DNA from: Mimachlamys varia
Lineage: Eukaryota > Mollusca > Bivalvia > Pectinida > Pectinidae
Direction of reading: 5' to 3'
NCBI GenBank assembly: GCA_947623455.1
Contig: OX392530.1
Span: 34,689,405-34,753,404 of the forward strand
Length of the DNA stretch: 64,000 bases
Below the pieces are notes generated by a model. It had not been told where the DNA came from. It saw only the letters and a program-made list of their open reading frames with translations, and made no database searches. This document shows, piece by piece, positions 50,901-57,461 of the stretch (its first letter is position 1; the number at the start of each line of letters is the position of its first letter). The position numbers and the translations under genes were made by a program.

Positions 50901-53900
50901 GCCGCAGTGGACCGATTCTGAATCAAATTGAGGGTGCTCACAAACTCTCGCACATATATGACCAAGTCTTAATCAAGGCGTAGTTGAATCGGGTTATTTC
51001 GGTACAATAACTCTACTATTGTATACACACCTGACAGCTTAGACAAAAACACTGATATTTGTCATTACCAATTTATGAACAATTTATACCGTTGTATGCA
51101 TACGCTTTGCTGGTCATTTGTCTGATGAAGGTGAGACAGTGTACACAATGTTTACAAATTTGAAATTTGCACTAGCGTAGTAATCCTGCTTGATGAAATA
51201 AACAATAATAGAGATATTAGCTACGGTATCATTTACACATCAGAACACATTCTAAGCAAGCTGAATGTAAGCCTGGGAAGCTAATACGCTTTATATATAA
51301 TATACATGTACATACATAATATGAAATTAATAAGTCGTCTCTTATTCTGTAACCAATCATCTCTTACGTTAAGTAACGCATCAACAAACATTACCATACA
51401 CGTCCACCTCACATACGTCCATATGCGCTTGGTCTGGTGTTCTTTCAATGGTGATAATCACTCTCTGACCGGTTACGTTACACGAGGTGATGTTTTGAGT
51501 GACGTCAGGGAGGCCGGGGTCTACATCCTCGTAACACTTGTTACCAGACAGTACACCGGTATCATTTGCTATCCACACATCAAAGCCATCGGCCCGTTCT
51601 GAAAAGAGCAGCAAAGTCAGATAAAAATTACAAGAGTAAAAAGGAAACGCCAAACTTGAACTATATAAAACTTCTATTATATAAATGTAAACATGTTGTG
51701 TTCGACGAAATATCAGTAAATATTAACATTCACAACTGACACACACTGTTCCTTATTGCCGTTTTTTATTAAATAAAATGCAATTAAAATAATATGGATT
51801 ATGTTGTGTAATAGTAATACATGTTATGCATCGCAGACAAAAGATAGAAAGGTAACAGCAAGACTTTTGTCTTAACCTACACAGACTTAAGATAAAAATA
51901 TATAATATTGAATGAATATTATACCAAAGAAGTTTATTTATTTCAATTGAAGCGATCCTTGAAAAGACTTTTTTCACTTGATCCAGCAGCATGACGTCAC
52001 GCGCATGTACAATAATGTGAGGTCTTTTGTTCGTTGTGTCACTAATGTTGTTCCAATTCAAAAAATAGAATTAATTTGCATGTTTTTTGTATATTTGCTA
52101 TATCTTTTTATCGCAGTCTTATATGTCACGACAAGGGATCTGTTTTATGAAATAATACAAAACATTATGAAGTTGAAATATAAACAACCATGTGTAAAGG
52201 GGGAGTGGGGATGAGGAATATAGTGGAAAATATGTTGCGTAGGCAAAGTTAGACACAGGCATCGACCACTGTAAAAGTAGGGCTGCGGAAATGATACACA
52301 AATTGGACAGGGAATTGATTTTTTATTGGTTTTGTCTATAATTATAATCCATGGATTAGGTATAATTTAACTTCTTTAGCATACTATTATTCTCAATATG
52401 GTCTAGTAGTACTGTTATTGCTACTAAATTAAAACAGCTAAAAAGTAATATTCACATAAAAGATCGTTATCCTTACAAATTAATGAAATTTCGTCAGTAG
52501 TTGTTAAAAACATAATCTTATAAATAGAACTAGTTATATTTCAATTTGGTAATACGATTATGTAAGGCGAACAAAAACACAATCTTATTAAAATACAGCT
52601 TCTCACTATATACTGTCGTGTCAACATGACAAAATAATTATGATGGAGCTGTATTTTAATCAGATTGGCAAAAAAATCGTCTGGTGTACGTAATGCGTGA
52701 ATTATCGAAAGTTGTATTTTGGTGTGATCGAATTTTTTATGTGTTCATGATCATTACTCATAGTTTAACAGTCAGAATTTATAATACAGTGCCACTTCCC
52801 GAAACCGATCCTTCTGTAAACCGATCACCTCTTCATACCGAACTAAATGTCCATGTACGGAATTTTTTTAAATTTTTTTTATTATAGTCAGTAAATACTT
52901 CCAAATACCGATCCCTCTAAATTCCTTCCCGATTTTGTGTTCGGACTGGTTAAAATTACTCAAAAGTGCTTCTGTTAACCGGCCTTGCCTGAGCGAACAT
53001 GACTCGAGGTTCGACCACCCGACCCTGAAATAAACACATGTGACCATTGTCGTCGTCATTTTTGTGCCTTCGGACGTATGTCCATGTAAATGTAGTTAGA
53101 TTTACACCTAGACGTCTATATGATTTAACTATGTGCTTGTGTAATCATTAGGCTAATTAACAAGGTCAAGATGTAAGCATGTCAAAACAGCATGCTTCTG
53201 TGAAGCGGTAAGATCTGTTGATCGTAAGAAAAGAAGTAGAGCTAGAAAACCGCACTTTCGCATCTAATTTTAATGAGGCCCCGATGGGATTATTTTAACA
53301 GCGGATAAATACACACACTATACGGAAGCCAATGTCGGGTGTTATTTTAAAAGTTAATGAGTAAAACAAAAATACAGTGCAAACTTCGCTCTCTACAGGC
53401 CATTCCGGAGTCATTTGCATTTCGCATGATAGCCTCACTTAAGTTCAATGCTAATTTTGATTGTATTCATATATGTATAGATACAGTCTAGACCACTGGA
53501 CAATTGCATGACGTCATGTTGACACCATATTGACCTACGTTACGTCAACGCTTTACACGACGCCTCAGATCATAAACATTATAGCTTTACGTTAAACATT
53601 AAGCTGGTCTTGATTTTCGAAAACCTACCATACAATGAGAATATAATATTAATAAAATAGACACAAATGGCATGACAATGTATTAGATAATTATAACCAT
53701 TGAACGTTTGCTAGATTTAATTCAATGTAAAAATTAATGCAAGCTGGGTGCAAGATAAATATAATGACTTTCTATGTTGTTGATCTTGTACCCAGATATA
53801 TAATAATAATATATACTGTATAGTCTGGCAGACGTCCAATGATTAAATACAGGAATGTTATGTCTAAATGTAAGTTTTTAAAAATCACGCTACCAATTTC

Positions 53901-55086
53901 ATTAGAACGCATGGGCGATCGAGATATATAGCGACTCACTGTTTTGTCCCTTATTATATGGTCACAGATTCTTGAGATTCACAGGGGAAACAGATATTCG
54001 TAAAGGACAATATATAAAATGCCTGATCTGTTTGCTGAGTCGGGTATTCAAACAATTTGAAAAACGTCAAAACAAGTGATATACCGTAAAGCATATTGTC
54101 ATACAATATGTATGCGGAGCTAACTGTATCACCATATATAATTGTCATTCTTGATATAATTTTGAGAGTGTATTGACATATTCGCACTAAGATACTATCC
54201 TTAATTTGTATGTATCGACAAGTACATATTTTTTATTATCTAATTGGAAGAAGTAGTGGTTAAACAGCAACTTACCTGGACTTCGAAATACGATGTCAAT
54301 TATCTGTATCCTTGCCTTAGAAGGTAAAGTTCCTCTCCACCAGACACCAGTATAACCATCAGCAGAGGCCATACAGCCACCTGTATCAAAAGGGCCGTAA
54401 TGTCCGTCTGTTGTGCGAGACAATGGGTGAGATGGAAGCATAGGAGTTCCATCAAGTGTCAACTGCTTCTTTAGGTTGACTTCAATGTAAAATAAACCAT
54501 CATATCAATCAAACTGAGACAGCAAACATGACTAAACTTATAGAACATAACGACATCGATATGTGTTTTAGGAAGTGTACATTAAATCAGTCACATTTTC
54601 TGAGTTTTGTTGTTATGGTAAAATATAAAAGTTGTTACTTTGTGTGTACAGTGTACATAGCGGCTAGCGAAGGTATTCGTCTCAGAAGTAGCCTCAACAC
54701 CGCTATACAGGGATAAAATATGAGACCTTTTAGGTCATTGTGCTCTCCCATAACAAAACATAATATCTGTAATTTATAACTTCAAGTAAGGGCACAAAAG
54801 ATATATGTGATATATTGCTGTTGCTTATGTTTAAATCACAGACTTATTTAACTCATCACGATGACAGACAAAAGGGATGTCTATATTTCAGATAAATTGT
54901 GTTCCGTTTTTATATGATCAGATATACAAAAATAAATTCACCTCACCTGATCGCAATGAGTAACGATTTACAATAAACACCTTACACAATAAACAATGTA
55001 AACTTACTACTCGTTCGGATCTCTGGAACCAAACCCAACAAAAGTATCCAAAACACTATAGGCACGTTTCCTGAAGGCCTCTCCAT
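29783..55086 (-). CDS. Middle gene: lectin-EGF receptor with short ITAM-like tail
   Basis: A type I membrane receptor of 716 residues from 15 exons, complete from start to stop. Order: signal peptide 1-26, FTP lectin-like domain 27-162, nine eight-cysteine EGF modules (one per phase-1 exon), a shorter six-cysteine module 572-603, membrane segment about 612-632 followed by TRR, and a tail of about 80 residues. The tail has tyrosines at 670 (YEVE), 691 (YEKL) and 705 (YDTV). YEKL-x10-YDTV resembles an ITAM but has Val in the last position. There is no phosphatase. Exons 1-12 match the left gene one for one. EGF receptors of the CED-1/Draper/MEGF10 group act in engulfment, and Draper signals through an ITAM; a similar role here is inference. 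Its introns carry a gypsy element and a LINE fragment. Confidence 0.87.
31418..31606 (-). CDS. Middle gene exon 14: transmembrane segment and inner tail
   Basis: 189 nt, residues 604-666. A Gly/Val/Ile-rich membrane segment (about 612-632) is followed by QTRRLS and a Lys/Asp/Glu-rich stretch. Conserved in the right gene. Confidence 0.86.
31668..31862 (+). repeat. Dispersed repeat family A, copy 5 (internal deletion)
   Basis: Both ends of the family (GGTCGCCATCTCGGTCTCATT and TTCGACGCTTCGGTATTCTC) with the middle missing, middle gene intron 13. Confidence 0.6.
32072..32167 (-). CDS. Middle gene exon 13: short six-cysteine module
   Basis: 96 nt, phase 1 to phase 1, residues 572-603, six cysteines (GYYGVNC, CPHDC, NGYC). 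Nearly the same exon occurs in the right gene, but not in the left gene. Confidence 0.83.
33540..33780 (+). repeat. Dispersed repeat family A, copy 6
   Basis: Right part of the family including CTTCCGGAACACCTAGTCTT, in middle gene intron 12. Confidence 0.78.
34341..34475 (-). CDS. Middle gene exon 12: EGF-like module 9
   Basis: 135 nt, residues 527-571, with FGANCMKQCHC and GWMGDTC. It matches the left gene's exon 12 and lies beyond the 7 kb transposon insertion, so the two copies flank one very long intron. Confidence 0.84.
34856..35209 (+). repeat. Left arm of inverted repeat flanking gypsy element
   Basis: About 354 bp, the reverse complement of 41581-41932 with few mismatches. Starts TATGACAGATAGG, preceded by GATG. 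Just inside (35212-35246) is a short copy of integrase sequence also found near 37240. Confidence 0.88.
35745..36206 (-). pseudogene. Gypsy integrase C-terminus with chromodomain-like end
   Basis: 153-residue frame with the GPF block (KWVGPFYI) of gypsy integrases, an acidic linker, and an end (VDRIICCK...YGVKWV..METSW) like a chromodomain. Chromodomains of such elements guide insertion to marked chromatin. The link to the integrase core is broken near 36280. Confidence 0.7.
36341..37844 (-). pseudogene. Gypsy integrase, split by an internal duplication
   Basis: Two frames (37167-37844 and 36341-37054) carry a His/Cys zinc-binding region (HQGIERTYH, CKSCEAC) and the DDE core: Asp in HMDILGP, Asp in LTDRGQNF and Glu in NATCERMN. 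A duplicated block of about 190-200 bp (36971-37157 and 37176-37377) interrupts the gene between the zinc region and what precedes it. Confidence 0.87.
37878..39101 (-). pseudogene. Gypsy reverse transcriptase and RNase H
   Basis: 407-residue frame with the RT blocks NTPWQSPVVLV, DYRKVN, LPFGLSNSPTAF and active-site YIDD, then RNase H with YTDAS and YTDH. Copies element RNA into DNA. A stop follows KRVV, and the pol reading frame shifts there. Confidence 0.9.
39156..40085 (-). pseudogene. Gypsy aspartic protease region, frameshifted
   Basis: LVDTGA, the active-site motif of retropepsins, is present near 39950-39970, but the frame hits a stop about 8 residues later. The rest of the protease continues in another frame (39156-39929) and ends at an in-frame TAG just before the reverse transcriptase. 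Confidence 0.75.
40150..40899 (-). CDS. Gypsy gag with two zinc knuckles
   Basis: A 249-residue frame starting MAAKDTAV. A retrotransposon capsid-like region (WFSKFE, FKDRFVP) is followed by two CCHC knuckles, CRHCGEYQHVAHNC and CFVCQKVGHIKAVC. Protein for packaging element RNA. This frame is intact, the only one in the element that is. Confidence 0.87.
   Translation of the reverse strand: MAAKDTAVTLSPFSGDGNAKIWFSKFEKVAKLKKWKEEDKVLQFSLYLTGKAENWFYSLTEEAQNNVEELFAQFKDRFVPSAIFRPKWVKAFLGSRQGTDEVRTYIERVQTLRNDLGKGQDEVMDVVLNGLNEEVKRFFLGKESRSLQEVVKYGNMWESMEGHTVDLASQVAALQRELKDLKEGNGTLNAVKQEPRWTRPKQKELRKQSDVACRHCGEYQHVAHNCRFQNARCFVCQKVGHIKAVCRAV
40900..41580. other. Gypsy 5' leader region
   Basis: No coding signal. 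TGGTGGAG on the minus strand near 40965 could be the start of a primer-binding site (TGG start), but no tRNA match can be confirmed. No copy of this segment is seen at the other end of the element. Confidence 0.4.
41581..41932 (-). repeat. Right arm of inverted repeat flanking gypsy element
   Basis: About 352 bp, the reverse complement of 34856-35209, followed by GATG. It lies about 680 bp upstream of gag. Confidence 0.88.
42008..42145 (-). CDS. Middle gene exon 11: EGF-like module 8
   Basis: 138 nt, residues 481-526, with FGEDCLFTCHC and GFFGSSC. The gypsy insertion begins only about 70 bp downstream of its donor. Confidence 0.85.
42605..42735 (+). repeat. Dispersed repeat family B, copy 2
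   Basis: Same family as 7765-7875, in middle gene intron 10. A short reversed piece is also at 16800-16836 (GACGTAACACACACATGCTG). Confidence 0.6.
42893..43027 (-). CDS. Middle gene exon 10: EGF-like module 7
   Basis: 135 nt, residues 436-480, with FGKSCSSQCRC and GWMGTSC. Acceptor CTGTAG, donor C|GTAAAT. Confidence 0.86.
43226..43366 (-). CDS. Middle gene exon 9: EGF-like module 6
   Basis: 141 nt, residues 389-435, with the longer YNTNAGC loop also seen in the left gene's exon 9. Confidence 0.86.
43964..44098 (-). CDS. Middle gene exon 8: EGF-like module 5
   Basis: 135 nt, residues 344-388, LSTC-type subgroup (FGENCLSTCHC, GWMGMSC), eight cysteines. Confidence 0.86.
44356..44493. mobile_element. 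Small inverted-repeat element, middle gene intron 7
   Basis: Arms CCTGACAGAAATATGTTGTG (44358-44377) and CACAACATATTTCTGCCAGG (44472-44491) are inverted copies with one mismatch, about 95 bp apart. Confidence 0.55.
44760..46765 (-). mobile_element. 5'-truncated LINE (Jockey/CR1-like) with decayed RT
   Basis: Frames on the minus strand show DISKAFDRVWH (RT block), the active-site FADDTSLY near 45820, and a C-terminal part (45000-45430) with VQLEAMRIITG and RRQNQKL. This is the end of a non-LTR retrotransposon pol. The endonuclease is missing. It lies in intron 7 of the middle gene and is absent from the left gene's intron 7. Frameshifts break it into at least four pieces. Confidence 0.85.
46969..47103 (-). 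CDS. Middle gene exon 7: EGF-like module 4
   Basis: 135 nt, residues 299-343, VEEC-type subgroup (FGENCVEKCRC, GYHGNSC). A LINE fragment begins about 200 bp downstream in the next intron. Confidence 0.85.
48220..48354 (-). CDS. Middle gene exon 6: EGF-like module 3
   Basis: 135 nt, residues 254-298, LSTC-type subgroup (FGENCLSTCHC, GWKGESC), eight cysteines. Confidence 0.85.
48885..48995 (+). repeat. Dispersed repeat family C, copy 3
   Basis: Middle gene intron 5, with GACAATAGCATGACGTCGTT and the family end TTTTACGTTAATAATTAAGG. Confidence 0.66.
49120..49254 (-). CDS. Middle gene exon 5: EGF-like module 2
   Basis: 135 nt, residues 209-253, eight cysteines, VEEC-type subgroup (here FEENCVKEC; GYHGSSC). 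Confidence 0.85.
50155..50207 (-). pseudogene. Partial duplicate of EGF exon 4 in middle gene intron 4
   Basis: Same partial exon copy as 18857-18918, so the duplication is older than the split of the two genes. Confidence 0.75.
50213..50350 (-). CDS. Middle gene exon 4: EGF-like module 1
   Basis: 138 nt, residues 163-208. As in the left gene, a partial second copy of its 3' part follows in the intron (50155-50207). Confidence 0.83.
50605..51155 (+). mobile_element. Penelope-like 3' fragment with inverted ends, middle gene intron 3
   Basis: The plus-strand frame 50717-50983 (AITDRAIERN, RQIKEAIWIRR) resembles the GIY-YIG-linked end of Penelope-like pol. Inverted repeats of about 50 bp around CTTTGCTxGT...CTGATGAAGGTGA lie at both ends. 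The same insertion is in the left gene. Confidence 0.65.
51395..51598 (-). CDS. Middle gene exon 3: second half of FTP lectin-like domain
   Basis: 204 nt, residues 95-162, ending VCEVDVYG. About 29 bases differ from the left gene, most of them amino-acid changing and clustered in residues 99-109. Confidence 0.87.
52581..52667. repeat. Long palindrome in middle gene intron 2
   Basis: Counterpart of 21077-21168 with the same arms and a shorter centre. Confidence 0.7.
53495..53605 (+). repeat. Dispersed repeat family C, copy 4
   Basis: Middle gene intron 2, the counterpart of 21990-22095 and also carrying TGACGTCA. Confidence 0.68.
54276..54479 (-). CDS. Middle gene exon 2: first half of FTP lectin-like domain
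   Basis: 204 nt, residues 27-94, with the VWWRG tryptophan pair. It differs from the left gene at a handful of residues. Confidence 0.85.
55008..55086 (-). CDS. Middle gene exon 1: start codon and signal peptide
   Basis: 79 nt, the same signal peptide as the left gene's exon 1, at an offset of exactly 31500 bp. Flanking intron sequence is also nearly identical. Confidence 0.85.
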
Positions 55087-55218
55087 CCCTAGCGATGGTA
55101 TATCACAGGCAGTGATCTTAATTTAAAACTTAACTCTAGTCCACGTACAAATGACCATACCATTTGGTCGTACGCACCAACACTACACCTATTGGAACAG
55201 ATTCAGACCAGAAAGTAG

Positions 55219-55226
55219 TATAAATA
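55219..55226 (-). promoter_or_regulatory. Candidate TATA box of middle gene
   Basis: TATTTATA on the minus strand about 135 nt before the start codon, in the same context as the left gene's copy. Confidence 0.4.
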
Positions 55227-55676
55227 CGTAACGGACAACACAGTGAGTAGTCTGTACACTTAAACAGGTCAATTGCGACTTATTAGTATTATGACAGTTT
55301 ATAGACGCAAGAAGATAGGATAATTCGTTTCGTGTGTACATTACAGTACTATGATACCCTGTATGCACACCACAGTACACGTGGAGAACAAAACTAGCTA
55401 GTCGCTACCATTCATCGACCTTGGATCTCATAACTTAATCTGTGTGATTGTTAATGTAAAGAGTGACCTGACTCTTTGTTAAATGTCAGCGATCCAATAG
55501 GACATTTCGTGGCAGTTTTAATCAATAACCGTTATGCGTCATTATTTTTACAAGTCATGCGCTGTTATTTTTTAACAATGCGGAAGCACGACAGGTCTTC
55601 TTTAACCATTAACTACATGTAAAAAATTACAGGCATCGAACTATATTATATCGATTAAGTTGTAATATTTGTTTAA

Positions 55677-56061
55677 AGGCCCAATATACGTAACTTTCGG
55701 CAAAATTTGAAGCGAAAATCAAGCCTAATAACTTATTATATTTGTTGATTTAGTTAATATTAACCGATATCAGCAGTATTCAAGATGAATTATTTCGCGG
55801 TTACCGGTACAGCAGCAGTTGAAACACGCTATTTGTAAACACGCGTCCATTTCGAACCGTCTTCTACCTTCGGTTTGTTGTTGAAGTGTGCCCCACCTGA
55901 ATTACTTTCAATTCTTTGGATTTTTTTGTCAAGAGTTTCTTGTAAATTACCGCTCAGGTTTACTTCGTTTTAGGCTTATTTTTGTGTGGTTATCAACTGG
56001 ATTTTTTTTCAGAATTTTTCAGAATCACGAAAATTTCCCTGAAGTTACGTATATTGGGCCT
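55677..56061. mobile_element. TTAA-flanked MITE upstream of middle gene
   Basis: 385 bp with perfect 20 bp inverted ends (AGGCCCAATATACGTAACTT) between TTAA copies (55673-55676 and 56062-56065). The homologous flank of the left gene near 24290 keeps an empty TTAA site. No coding capacity. Confidence 0.88.
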
Positions 56062-56174
56062 TTAATAAGTCAATTGAAAGAATTATTTTCTTACATTAGG
56101 CATTACACTGTATTGCCTTCCATCTACAACATACAATACATTTTCAACATGTAGTGCAATAATGTATAATAAAT

Positions 56175-57026
56175 ATGGTGCGCACAACTGGGCGATCTAA
56201 ATATCGTGCGTGTATGTGTGCGGCTAGAATCGAACACACGCACGATTTGGTACAACTGGTCGATACATATTACGGAATGAATTACATATGGAACCCTCTT
56301 GTCCAAAAACTATTTAAATTTGCATCATATTTATTGGGATTATGTCAATTTAACAATATACAGTAAACAGTATTACAGTGACCATGGGACAGCCAAGGGC
56401 GGGTTTAGCTACCAGGTAACAGAATAGAAATAAGATGCCAGATTTTTACCTGTCCCGTGTGCGGCGATACGCTACGACAGGCATTACCGAGCGACCGTTA
56501 TGAAAACAAACTGGACTCTTATAATTAGTCATTTGAAAACCCCCTCCACTCCCCACCACTTTACCTGTGTTTTCACACCTAGGCTAGTGCCCCGGGCCAG
56601 AGACATCTACATATATTGTCCATGTACAGGTACAGTGTATAACTTGGTGAAAACTGGCAATATTTACTTGAATGAGAACTTGTCAATATGTTTTGAAAGT
56701 TTACATGTGTCTATTTGGTTTGTTTCAAAAACTACAGAAAGACTATTACTAATTTTAAGAAATATATAGATAGAACTATCAGCTAATGTAAATAGTTAAA
56801 ATATAGAAATATGTTTAAAACAACTACCGCGAAACCGTATATATTGGTAAACCATTTCTAAATTTACATCAACCACGATTGTCATCGCACAATGTTAGTT
56901 TATCGTGCGCCCACATTTGCGTTAGAAATAATCGCCCAGTATCGCATCGTTCGCACATCGTGCATACACCGTTCGCCCATCGTGTGCCCTCCGCACATCG
57001 TGTAACGTTGTGCGATCCCAGATCTG
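56175..57026. mobile_element. Copy-specific 0.85 kb insertion upstream of middle gene
   Basis: The flank of the left gene (24395-24425) runs straight across this place. The inserted DNA has GTGCGCACAACTGGGCGATC at one end, a repeated ATCGTGCG motif at both ends and a palindrome near 56203-56245. Probably a MITE; target duplication not resolved. Confidence 0.55.
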
Positions 57027-57461
57027 TACAATATATACATGTTGTACAAGGGTTACACCAGCATTTTAAAAAGAATGATTCAACTACCTAGCTCACACAA
57101 ACACATACATTCCACGGACTTGTGGGTGATCAGGTTTTTTATTGTCCATTGTGCTTAATTGGTCGACCGGTATTGGACAGTCACGCAACACTTTGTATTA
57201 ATAACCGTTCACATTACGGCAGCCCCGACTCTTTAACCTCCTTTACCTTAAATGCACAATTACCATTTATACACAATAGCCTATCCTTGGTAATCATATA
57301 CATGTCTCGAGGGTGTACATGTTTAGATGGTACACAGAAAACAACGTTTTACCAAGCTGCAAGGGTTGTATATCTCGATTGTACCGTACATGAAATAAAT
57401 ATGTCTTAACAATCTGGCCACGTGTGTTTTTTTAGTGTACATATTTTGGTGTCCATTGTAA

